DNA of 14,095 nucleotides, taken from assembly GCA_034440115.1 (NCBI GenBank), contig JAWXBM010000091.1, positions 1-14,095 of the forward strand. The letters are read 5' to 3'. Source of the DNA: JAWXBM01 sp034440115 (GTDB lineage Bacteria > Pseudomonadota > Gammaproteobacteria > Xanthomonadales > SZUA-36). Both the position numbers and the translations under genes were made by a program. Positions within the stretch are counted from its first letter, which is position 1, and each line of letters starts with the position of its first letter. Shown piece after piece: positions 8,087 to 14,095 of this stretch. The notes under the pieces are model-generated. The model was not told where the DNA came from. It worked only from the letters and a program-made list of their open reading frames with translations, and did no database searches.

Positions 8087-9514
8087 TCAAGGAGCAGGTT
8101 CCAGGTAAGGTACCAGTTGCTCACCAATCCGGGCTCCATCACCGACCACCACCAGCGTCATCTCATCCGGCTTGAGGTATTCCTGAGTAACACGGGATAT
8201 CTCGGCTGGGGTGAGGGCGTAGACGCGGCTCACGTAATCGCTGAGGTAGTCGTCGCCCAGGCCATGCAGATCCACGTAATTCAGCACGTTGATAATGCCC
8301 TGGGGAGTGGAGTTCTGCAGTGTGAAAATACCGGCCATGAGGTTTTGGGTAGCCAACAATTCCTGCTCGGAGGGTGGCTCATCGCGCAAGCGGTTGATCT
8401 CGCTGTACACCTCTTTCAGTGCTGCAGCGGTATCGTCGGTGGCGATGGCGGCATTCTGCACCCAGTAGGCATCCTGCTTACGCGCTGACAGAGCGCTGTT
8501 GGGTGAATAGGTGTAACCCTTGTCTTCACGGATATTACGGGTGATGCGCGAAGAGAATGCGCCGCCCAGCATGGAGTTGGCTGCCTGCAGGGCCACATAG
8601 TCCAACTGGCTGGGATCCGGGGTGACAAGGCCTAAATAGACATTGGACTGGCTGGCATTATTGCGGTTGATCAGATCAACATATTGACGATCTTTGGCGG
8701 GCTGCGGTGGCATTAGCAATGGGCCTGGGCCGCTTTTCCAGCCGCCGAAAGCCTGTTCGATTGCGGCACTGACGGCGGTGGAGTCAAACATGCCGGCGAC
8801 GAAAACGTGGGTGCGCTGTGCACCAAAGTTTTCATCCCAGAAAGTACGGATTTGTTCCACCGTATAGGACTGCAATTGTTCAGCACTGGGGAACAGGCGG
8901 CCATAGGGATGATCGCCGTAGAGTGCTTCACGGAAAGCCACCAAAGCCATGGTGTCCGGATCATTCAAGGCCACCTCGAGGTTGCGCAAAGAGTCACGCC
9001 GCAAACGTTCCAGTTCATCGGCCGGCAATGCCGGATGCAGCATTACATCGGCCAACAAGGCCACCATGTCAGGAGCAAACTCGGCCAGCGACTGGCCGGT
9101 GACAAAAGTCTGGTCCAGACCGACGCCTATGCTGAGGCTGCCGCCCATTTCGGCCGCTTCACGCGCTACATTCTGTGCTGAGCGACTACTGGTGCCCTCT
9201 TCCATCAGGCTGGCGGTGAGATCGGCCAGCCAGGTGTCTTTGCCTTCGTTCAGGTTGCCGGCCATAACGATGGCTGAAATCGTTACTTTGGGAATGCTGC
9301 CATAGGGCACCAGGGTTACTTTCAGGCCATTGGGCAACTGGTAATGCTGCTTGGTGGGCAGGATGAAGTCCTTGGGAGTGCCGCCTTCGGGTGGGCTTTG
9401 CCTGACCTTTTCCTGAGCCCACAGCGAAGTGCCTGGGGAGGCTCCGAACAGCAGTGCAACTGCCAGGACAAAGCCAGCGGTTTTTCCAGAAGATATGTTG
9501 GGAGTATTAACCAT
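8087..9514 (-). CDS. M16-family peptidase-like subunit without zinc site, secreted
   Basis: This is the second gene of a minus-strand pair. The chosen start (ATG at 9514) overlaps the upstream stop by 8 nt (ATGGTTAA) and has GGAG/AGGA upstream, giving 475 residues. A longer frame from 9583 would put 23 more residues before the signal peptide. The signal appears to be cleaved after SLWA (about residue 33). The protein has the two-domain M16 fold: residues about 55-255 and 275-470. Where active members have HxxEH, this one reads DLTAS (98-102), so zinc cannot bind in the usual way. It keeps SSRITRNIREDKGYTYS with Arg329 and Tyr334, which contact substrate in two-subunit M16 enzymes. It is probably the substrate-binding, non-catalytic partner of the protein encoded just upstream, acting in the periplasm. 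A remaining independent activity is unlikely. Confidence 0.9.
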   Translation of the reverse strand: MVNTPNISSGKTAGFVLAVALLFGASPGTSLWAQEKVRQSPPEGGTPKDFILPTKQHYQLPNGLKVTLVPYGSIPKVTISAIVMAGNLNEGKDTWLADLTASLMEEGTSSRSAQNVAREAAEMGGSLSIGVGLDQTFVTGQSLAEFAPDMVALLADVMLHPALPADELERLRRDSLRNLEVALNDPDTMALVAFREALYGDHPYGRLFPSAEQLQSYTVEQIRTFWDENFGAQRTHVFVAGMFDSTAVSAAIEQAFGGWKSGPGPLLMPPQPAKDRQYVDLINRNNASQSNVYLGLVTPDPSQLDYVALQAANSMLGGAFSSRITRNIREDKGYTYSPNSALSARKQDAYWVQNAAIATDDTAAALKEVYSEINRLRDEPPSEQELLATQNLMAGIFTLQNSTPQGIINVLNYVDLHGLGDDYLSDYVSRVYALTPAEISRVTQEYLKPDEMTLVVVGDGARIGEQLVPYLEPAP

Positions 9515-11003
9515 TGTCCTGCTCTCCGTTGTTCTGTTCTGCACTGCCCTGTGCTTCGGCAGCCGACTCTGCAGCCCCGGCAACCAGTGCCAGGGTGGTG
9601 CGATTGCTGCTGCGCAAATATTCCTGTGCCGTTTGCTGTATCAGTTCCGGCGTCACGGCCTGCATGCCTTTTTCAAATTCATTGAGCAGGCCAGGATCAT
9701 CATCAAACAGCGCCAGCGAGGCGAGCAGGTCAGCCCGCCCGAAGCCAAATGTGGCGCTGACCTGGTCGTAATAGTCCGAGCGCCATTTCACCAGCGCCCG
9801 GGCCAACTCTGCGGGGCTGACTGGTTGGTCTTTGAGCTGGTCGATCACGCCATCGATGATTAGCAGGATTTCTTCCGTGCTGGTGCCCGCATCATGAATG
9901 AATGAGCCGGACCACAACATCGGGCCTTGGTAATTCAGCATATTACCCAGCAGGGCATTGATGCCGCCGCCTACGCCATCGGTGATACCGGCTTGCTGAA
10001 CCAGCGCCTGGTGCAGCAAGCTGTCGTCACCCTGCAACAGCATTTGGTCAATCAGGCCCATGGCATACCATTCTGGCGTAAGCCGTTCCGGTACGTGATA
10101 GGCGAAAGCAAAGCCAGGGCGGGTAGCCAGAGCGTCTGTCATGGACTCGGTTTTTTCAGCTTCCTGACGCGGCTCGGAAATATCCGGCAGCTCTATGGGT
10201 TCTGGCGCTGCTGGAATATTCGCGAAATACTTTTCCACCATGGCCAGTGCTTCAGCCGGGTCAAAGTCACCAACGATGGCCAGCGCGGCATTGTTGGGCG
10301 CGTAGTAGCGTGCGAAAAAATCGGCTACATCGGAAAGGCTGGCGGCATCCAGGTCGTCCAGGTCGCCATAAAAGTTATGTGAGTTGTACCAGTTCTCGTT
10401 GGCATATTGCGGCAGCCACAGCCAGGGAAAACCGCCATAGGGTTGATTCAATACATTAACCTTGACCTCGTTTTTCACTACGCCCTGCTGGTTGGCCAGG
10501 TTCTCGTCGGTGATGTCCAGGCCGCGCATGCGATCGGCCTCGGCCCACAACATCGTTTCCAGTTTGTGTGCCGGGACGATTGCAAAATAGTTGGTGTAAT
10601 CAAAGCGGGTGGAGCCGTTCAGCACCCCGCCATTGGCATTGACCAAGCTGATGAATTCCATTTTGCCCAGATTTTCCGAGCCCTGGAACATCATGTGCTC
10701 AAACAAATGGGCAAAGCCGGTGCGGTCTTTGGGCTCAATGCGGAAGCCGATGTTGTAATACACCGCCACTGTGACCACTGGTGCCGTGGTGTCTTGCGAA
10801 AGGATGACTTTGAGGCCGTTGTCCAGCGTGTGGTAGTCAAAATCAACGGTGAATGGCTGAGGTTCAGGTACAGGACTTGCGGCCACTGTTGGGGCGTCCG
10901 TAACTTCGTTGGCAGCGCCTTGTGACTCCTGCGGTACTGAATCTTTGCCACAGCCGTAGAGTAAAAGTACTGCGGCGCCAGCCGCTATCCAGCGTAATCG
11001 CAT
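9507..11003 (-). CDS. M16-family zinc metallopeptidase, catalytic subunit, predicted lipoprotein
   Basis: This 498-residue peptidase carries a short lipoprotein signal ending LLLYGC (Cys18), with Gly at +2, so it is probably outer-membrane anchored facing the periplasm. A Pro/Ala/Glu-rich linker (about 20-50) leads to the M16 domain. The inverted zinc motif HLFEH lies at 99-103, and Glu179 in VVKNEVKVN is 76 residues further, the classical spacing of the third ligand. The C-terminal half lacks the RxxxxGY substrate motif, which is present in the partner gene downstream, so the two look complementary. The family degrades peptides or processes precursors; the substrate here is unknown. The gene ends in an Asn/Gln/Glu-rich tail (SAEQNNGEQDNG). 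A strong ribosome site (GGGAGG, 11010-11015) supports the start. It is the first gene of the pair and is divergent from msrP. Confidence 0.93.
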   Translation of the reverse strand: MRLRWIAAGAAVLLLYGCGKDSVPQESQGAANEVTDAPTVAASPVPEPQPFTVDFDYHTLDNGLKVILSQDTTAPVVTVAVYYNIGFRIEPKDRTGFAHLFEHMMFQGSENLGKMEFISLVNANGGVLNGSTRFDYTNYFAIVPAHKLETMLWAEADRMRGLDITDENLANQQGVVKNEVKVNVLNQPYGGFPWLWLPQYANENWYNSHNFYGDLDDLDAASLSDVADFFARYYAPNNAALAIVGDFDPAEALAMVEKYFANIPAAPEPIELPDISEPRQEAEKTESMTDALATRPGFAFAYHVPERLTPEWYAMGLIDQMLLQGDDSLLHQALVQQAGITDGVGGGINALLGNMLNYQGPMLWSGSFIHDAGTSTEEILLIIDGVIDQLKDQPVSPAELARALVKWRSDYYDQVSATFGFGRADLLASLALFDDDPGLLNEFEKGMQAVTPELIQQTAQEYLRSSNRTTLALVAGAAESAAEAQGSAEQNNGEQDNG

Positions 11004-11009
11004 GTGATG

Positions 11010-11015
11010 CCTCCC
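11010..11015 (-). promoter_or_regulatory. Strong Shine-Dalgarno site of the M16 peptidase operon
   Basis: On the minus strand GGGAGG lies 6 nt before the ATG at 11003. It is among the strongest ribosome sites in the window and fixes the start of the lipoprotein M16 gene. Confidence 0.7.
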
Positions 11016-11224
11016 AAGAACCTGTTCGTTTGTGTGCCAGCAAGCTTACCGCAATCTTCGTATACCGCCATATGCCGTTAGGCACGGTTGGCCCGATTGC
11101 AGGTACAAATCACGTAGCCGTCACGAGATGACTGGCATCGTTTGCCTGTATCTTTGAAATCAATATGAATTTGTAATACTTTCGGCGCGTAAGGCTTTGG
11201 CTAGAATGAAGGTCTATGGACGAG

Positions 11225-11247
11225 AGTTTTCAGTTGAAGTTTTCAGT
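11225..11247 (+). repeat. Direct repeat AGTTTTCAGT upstream of msrP
   Basis: AGTTTTCAGT occurs exactly twice, at 11225-11234 and 11238-11247, a 13-bp step, ending 15 nt before the msrP ATG. Paired short repeats near one helical turn apart can be half-sites for a dimeric regulator, but the position so close to the start codon would fit a leader element or chance equally well. Confidence 0.4.
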
Positions 11248-11262
11248 AGCATTGGGGTAGTG

Positions 11263-12204
11263 ATGAAAAACAATATCATTCAGATCAAGCCATCCGAAAT
11301 TACCTCCGAGGGTAATTACCTGAAACGTCGCGAATTGCTGGTCGCTTCCGGCTTTGCGCTCGCCGCTATGGCGGGGTTGCCGCGTTTATCTGCTGCTGCG
11401 GTAAAGGATTTGAAAACAATTCCCGGGACTTTCAGTAGCTCCGAGACACCCACCAGTTGGGAAGACATCACCACTTATAACAATTTCTACGAGTTTGGCA
11501 CCGGCAAAGAAGACCCGTACCAGAACGCGCAGGATTTTGTAACCGACCCTTGGACCGTGAAAATCAGCGGTGAGTGTGACAAGCCGGGTAACTACAGCTT
11601 TGCAGACATCATCAAGCCGCATGCGCTCGAAGACCGCGTGTACAGACACCGTTGCGTAGAAGCCTGGTCCATGGTGGTGCCCTGGGTGGGCTTTCCTTTG
11701 GGTGATTTGATCAAGCGCTTTGAGCCCAATTCGAATGCCAAATTTGTCAAATTCAAGACCTTATATGATCCGATGCAGATGCCAGGGCAAAAATGGCGCA
11801 GTCTGGAATGGCCCTATGTTGAAGGCTTGACCATGGCCGAGGCCATGAATCCCTTAACTCTGATGGCAGTGGGCGTTTATGGCAAAAGCCTGCCGAATCA
11901 GAACGGAGCACCGCTGCGTCTGGTCATTCCCTGGAAGTACGGTTTCAAGGGCATCAAGTCCGTCGTTGAAATTGAATTCACCAAACGGCAACCGCGCAAC
12001 AGTTGGCAGATATCGGTTCCCAGTGAATATGGGTTTTACGCCAATGTGAATCCTAAGGTTGACCATCCGCGCTGGAGCCAGGCGCGTGAGCGACGCATTG
12101 GCGCCCGCCCGTTTGCCGAGAAGCAGGAAACCCTGATGTTCAATGGCTATGAAGAACAGGTGGCCAGCCTTTACGATGGGCTGGATTTGCGGCGCAATTA
12201 CTGA
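11263..12204 (+). CDS. msrP: Periplasmic protein-methionine-sulfoxide reductase, molybdopterin catalytic subunit MsrP (YedY)
   Basis: This 313-residue enzyme reduces methionine sulfoxide in oxidised periplasmic proteins. Residues 1-46 form a Tat signal with KRRELL (21-26), a hydrophobic stretch and a likely cleavage after SAAA. The n-region is 21 residues long before KRR, the same length as in E. coli MsrP as I recall it, which decides for ATG 11263 over the upstream TTG or ATG. The body matches the family along its length: YNNFYEFG, the molybdenum ligand Cys131 in RCVEAWSMVVPW, PLTLMAVGVYGK, NGAPLRLVIPWKYGFKGIKS, EYGFYANVNP and VDHPRWSQARERRIG. Electrons come from MsrQ, encoded 52 nt downstream, which draws on the quinone pool. 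In E. coli the pair responds to reactive chlorine species; no such regulator gene is visible here. Confidence 0.97.
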   Translation: MKNNIIQIKPSEITSEGNYLKRRELLVASGFALAAMAGLPRLSAAAVKDLKTIPGTFSSSETPTSWEDITTYNNFYEFGTGKEDPYQNAQDFVTDPWTVKISGECDKPGNYSFADIIKPHALEDRVYRHRCVEAWSMVVPWVGFPLGDLIKRFEPNSNAKFVKFKTLYDPMQMPGQKWRSLEWPYVEGLTMAEAMNPLTLMAVGVYGKSLPNQNGAPLRLVIPWKYGFKGIKSVVEIEFTKRQPRNSWQISVPSEYGFYANVNPKVDHPRWSQARERRIGARPFAEKQETLMFNGYEEQVASLYDGLDLRRNY

Positions 12205-12210
12205 CGCCCC

Positions 12211-12266
12211 AATTTTGAATATTCGTATTTGAATAATAGTATTTGAAAAAGCGCATTTGAAAAACC
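12211..12266 (+). repeat. Four-unit 14-nt tandem repeat carrying the msrQ start codon
   Basis: Units are 12211-12224, 12225-12238, 12239-12252 and 12253-12266, all containing TTTGAA, with a consensus near GTATTTGAAAAAGC. Units 3 and 4 share 12 of 14 bases, units 2 and 3 share 11, units 1 and 2 share 9. The TTG of unit 4 (12257-12259) is the msrQ start. The TTG in each earlier unit opens a four-codon frame after the start that ends at the TGA inside the next unit. Confidence 0.8.
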
Positions 12267-12913
12267 GCACTTTCACATGGCTTAAGGCCGGCTTGTTTCT
12301 GGTTTGCCTGGTGCCGCTGGTAACCGTGGTGCTGGGTGTTTTCAACCTGCCCGGTTTTGGGCTGGGTGCCAACCCGGTGGAAGAGTTGATTCACCGCATG
12401 GGACTTTGGGGACTGCGGTTCCTGTTGATCACGCTGGCTATAACGCCGCTACGTAAGCTCAGTGGTTGGAATTGGACGCTTCGACTGCGGCGTATGTTTG
12501 GCCTGTTTGCCTTCTTTTATATTTGCCTGCATTTTCTGGTCTATGCCGGTCTTGACCAGCGCTTCAATGTGAGCCGCATCATCGAAGATGTGCTCGAACG
12601 GCCTTATATCACCCTGGGTATGACGGGTCTGTTATTGCTGATTCCTTTGGCTATTACCTCCACCAACGCCATGATGCGGCGCCTGGGACGGCGCTGGCAG
12701 AAGCTGCACCGACTGGTTTATGTCATAGCCATACTCGGAGTTTGGCACTTTTTCTGGCAAGTGAAACTCGATATCCGCGAACCGCTGATCTTTGTTGCTA
12801 TTCTGACCGTGTTGCTGGGCTTTCGTGTTGTGGTAAGTTGGCGTAAGTCACGGCAACGCCGTCTTCTGACACAAGGAAACCGAAGCAATGACCATACTGC
12901 GAACGCCCGATAA
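12257..12913 (+). CDS. msrQ: Heme-binding membrane subunit MsrQ (YedZ) of the MsrPQ system
   Basis: This 218-residue inner-membrane cytochrome passes electrons from quinol to periplasmic MsrP. About six membrane helices are visible, near 11-29, 48-64, 80-98, 116-134, 150-168 and 175-193. The conserved histidines are His92 (ICLHFLVYA), His151 (KLHRLVYV) and His164 (GVWHFFW), which match the heme-related positions of E. coli MsrQ. Other family marks are LGANPVEELIH, FLLITLAITPLRKL, RRMFGLFAFFYI and ITSTNAMMRRLGRRWQKLH. The start is TTG at 12257, the only plausible initiation codon before residue 48 in a frame that is closed by TGA at 12230. The resulting MKNRTFTWLK aligns well with the E. coli start region. 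The ribosome site is weak and sits within a tandem repeat. The last 26 nt overlap the next gene. Confidence 0.95.
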   Translation: MKNRTFTWLKAGLFLVCLVPLVTVVLGVFNLPGFGLGANPVEELIHRMGLWGLRFLLITLAITPLRKLSGWNWTLRLRRMFGLFAFFYICLHFLVYAGLDQRFNVSRIIEDVLERPYITLGMTGLLLLIPLAITSTNAMMRRLGRRWQKLHRLVYVIAILGVWHFFWQVKLDIREPLIFVAILTVLLGFRVVVSWRKSRQRRLLTQGNRSNDHTANAR

Positions 12914-13802
12914 TCATTTTGAGAAACTGCAGGGCTTTGAATTCCGGCCGCATTACCGCGAAATTGACGATGATGATTTCGGCCCGCTGCGAATTCATTA
13001 CCTGGATGAGGGTCCGGCGAATGGCCCGATCGTTCTGTGTCTGCATGGCGAACCCACCTGGTGTTATCTCTATCGCAAAATGATCCCGCTGTTTGTTGCA
13101 GCGGGTTTCCGCGTTCTGGCTCCCGACCTGGTGGGCTTTGGTCGATCCGACAAATTATCGGAACGTGATGACTATACTTATGAGCGCCACGTAGCCTGGA
13201 TAAAATCCTGGCTGATTACGCTGGAAGCCAGCGACATTACCCTGCTGGGGCAAGACTGGGGCGGGCTGATTGGACTGCGACTGGTGGCGGAGAATCCGGA
13301 ACTGTTCGCCCGTGTTTCAATTTCCAATACTGGCTTGCCCACTGGCGATCAATCATTCGGCGAAGCTTTTTTGAAATGGCGCGCTTTCAGCCAGAGCGAC
13401 CCGGAATTCGACATTGGTTACATCGTTAACCTGTTTGGTCGTGGTGATCTCTCCGAAGGTGAAGTCGCGGCTTACCGAGCACCGTTTCCGGACGATTCCT
13501 TCAAGGCAGGCGCGCGGCAGTTCCCCATGTTGGTTCCCGCTGAGCCCGATAACGTCGCCGCCGATGACAACCGCCGCGCCTGGCAGTCATTGATGCAGTG
13601 GCAAAAACCTTTTCTGCTGTGCTTTTCCGACAGTGACCCAATTACGCAGGGTGCCGACAAAGCCTTTCTCAAGCTAGTGCCCGGAACCAAAGGTCAGCCG
13701 CATATCACCCTCAAGGGCCGGCATTTCATTCAGGAAGAGGATGGCGAAGCCTGGGCTGGGGCGGTGGTGGAGTGGATAAAGAATCTGCAAAACGCGGATT
13801 AG
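12888..13802 (+). CDS. dhmA: Haloalkane dehalogenase, subfamily I (DhmA-like alpha/beta hydrolase)
   Basis: This 304-residue cytoplasmic hydrolase probably converts haloalkanes to alcohol plus halide. No export signal is seen. The alpha/beta-hydrolase fold shows HGEPTWCYLYR (53-63, oxyanion and halide region), PDLVGFGRSDK and the nucleophile elbow GQDWGG with Asp123 followed by halide-binding Trp124. The cap segment LKWRAF gives Trp164, the likely second halide-binding residue. FSDSDPIT gives Asp250 as acid and GRHFIQEE gives His279 as base. YRAPFPDDSFKAGARQFPMLVP is a subfamily I hallmark, also found in DhlA and mycobacterial DhmA. An epoxide hydrolase is less likely because of the HGEPTW and cap Trp pattern, although substrate cannot be read from sequence. 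The start overlaps msrQ by 26 nt, with GAAG just upstream, so translation is probably coupled to the MsrPQ operon. Confidence 0.9.
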   Translation: MTILRTPDNHFEKLQGFEFRPHYREIDDDDFGPLRIHYLDEGPANGPIVLCLHGEPTWCYLYRKMIPLFVAAGFRVLAPDLVGFGRSDKLSERDDYTYERHVAWIKSWLITLEASDITLLGQDWGGLIGLRLVAENPELFARVSISNTGLPTGDQSFGEAFLKWRAFSQSDPEFDIGYIVNLFGRGDLSEGEVAAYRAPFPDDSFKAGARQFPMLVPAEPDNVAADDNRRAWQSLMQWQKPFLLCFSDSDPITQGADKAFLKLVPGTKGQPHITLKGRHFIQEEDGEAWAGAVVEWIKNLQNAD

Positions 13803-13811
13803 TCCGCAAAT

Positions 13812-13841
13812 CGATCATCAAATGATCGTATAAATACGATC
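13812..13841. promoter_or_regulatory. Two overlapping, mutually exclusive perfect hairpins after the dehalogenase gene
   Basis: CGATCAT pairs with ATGATCG around CAA (13812-13828). GATCGTAT pairs with ATACGATC around AA (13824-13841). The two share GATCG at 13824-13828, so only one can form at a time. Neither is followed by a T-run on either strand, so a standard terminator is not supported. They may be operator palindromes or a 3' end structure of the msrPQ-dehalogenase transcript. Three GATC sites lie inside the element and a fourth at 13857-13860. Confidence 0.45.
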
Positions 13842-14095
13842 AAAAATCCTAATTCTGATCGCCTGTTTACGCTCAATAATGCTCAAAGCGTCCGGGCTAT
13901 TCCCTGAACAGAAGCCCCTCAACCGCCAGTTGATCATCCATTTTTTCCCCCATCCAGTGGCTTTGTGGTGATTTCGGGGTGATTCGAATGCCTCGATTCT
14001 GGTTCAGCTTGAACAGCTCGTCCGCGTTCCCGCGGAGCGTGTGTGAAAACGCGATTGCAGATGCGATAATGAGCCATACCCATCAAGGAAGAAGC
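13842..14095. other. Stretch without a convincing gene; short minus-strand open frames
   Basis: I see no supported gene here. On the minus strand one frame is open from 14082 to a TAG at 13897-13899 (61 codons), but its first ATG is at 13953, leaving a very short product. A second frame runs from ATG 14083 to TGA 13934-13936 (49 codons) with no ribosome site. An inverted repeat CCGCG-TTCC-CGCGG lies at 14022-14035. AAGGAAG at 14085-14091 could be the ribosome site of a plus-strand gene starting beyond the window. The stretch could be a decayed gene or mobile-element remnant, but I cannot name one. Confidence 0.35.

Larger units (their letters stand above)
11004..11262. other. Divergent intergenic region between the M16 pair and msrP
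   Basis: These 259 nt must hold promoters in both directions. No near-consensus sigma-70 promoter is obvious. The best plus-strand candidate is TTGCCT (11142-11147), 16 nt, TATGAA (11164-11169), each box matching 4 of 6. An alternative -10 is TAGAAT (11202-11207), without a good -35. The frame of msrP stays open back to TTG 11197 and ATG 11206. Starting there would bury the twin-arginine motif about 40 residues deep, so I read this as leader. A direct repeat sits just before the msrP start. I see no RNA gene here. Confidence 0.45.

Noticed and set aside
9515..9583. Longer start for the second M16 gene at 9583
   Set aside because: It would add a polar 23-residue stretch before the signal peptide and lengthen the overlap to 77 nt; ATG 9514 has a ribosome site and leaves a normal signal peptide.
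10407..10925. 172-codon plus-strand frame opposite the zinc M16 gene
   Set aside because: The minus-strand frame carries the zinc motif and lipoprotein signal; the plus-strand frame is an antisense shadow.
11197..11262. TTG 11197 or ATG 11206 as msrP start
   Set aside because: These place the twin-arginine motif too deep; ATG 11263 gives the n-region length of E. coli MsrP.
14041..14095. GTGTG at 14041 as the 5' end of a group II intron, or TGTGTGAAAACGC as an insertion-sequence end
   Set aside because: Only a few bases support either idea, and no intron domain, transposase or second terminal repeat is visible in the window.

Overview
The window looks like a chromosomal segment of a Gammaproteobacterium, perhaps a marine or other free-living heterotroph. 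This is an inference from gene content. It carries an MsrP/MsrQ pair that matches the enterobacterial proteins residue for residue at the cofactor sites. It also carries several outer-membrane lipoprotein hydrolases, a DhmA-type haloalkane dehalogenase, and a DevBC exporter next to an NTE-like phospholipase. Base composition looks moderate in GC throughout, apart from a short AT-rich spacer near 12.2 kb. I see no rRNA, tRNA, CRISPR array, complete insertion sequence or phage gene.

Layout. (1) Positions 2-3759, plus strand: the 3' part of a DevB-like membrane fusion protein, a complete DevC-like ABC permease, and a protein joining a cyclic-nucleotide-binding domain to an NTE-like patatin phospholipase. 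The gaps are 16 and 7 nt, so this is probably one operon. The partner ATPase (DevA) is not downstream and may lie before the window. (2) Positions 3805-8077, plus strand: an M3-family zinc oligopeptidase and a YtcJ-type amidohydrolase, both with lipoprotein signals. The amidohydrolase begins with a seven-unit 12-bp tandem repeat that encodes a basic tetrapeptide ladder. (3) Positions 11003-8087, minus strand: two M16 peptidases whose genes overlap by 8 nt. The first has the zinc site and is a lipoprotein. The second lacks the zinc site but keeps the substrate-binding Arg/Tyr pair, so they look like a split catalytic/non-catalytic pair. (4) Positions 11263-13802, plus strand: msrP, msrQ and a haloalkane dehalogenase gene. 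The msrQ start codon (TTG) lies in the last unit of a four-unit 14-nt tandem repeat, and the dehalogenase gene overlaps the msrQ end by 26 nt. (5) Positions 13803-14095: no convincing gene. There are two mutually exclusive perfect hairpins with clustered GATC sites, then an unassigned stretch with short open frames on the minus strand.

How the genes may work together. Nearly everything acts at the cell envelope: export and lipid turnover (DevBC plus phospholipase), periplasmic or outer-membrane peptide breakdown (M3, M16 pair), hydrolysis of an unknown amide-type substrate (YtcJ-like), and repair of oxidised periplasmic proteins (MsrPQ). The dehalogenase is the one clear cytoplasmic outlier. 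No wholly new system is proven here. The least ordinary items are the DevBC-phospholipase operon, the repeat that carries the msrQ initiation codon, the repeat-encoded leader of the amidohydrolase, and the MsrPQ-dehalogenase coupling.
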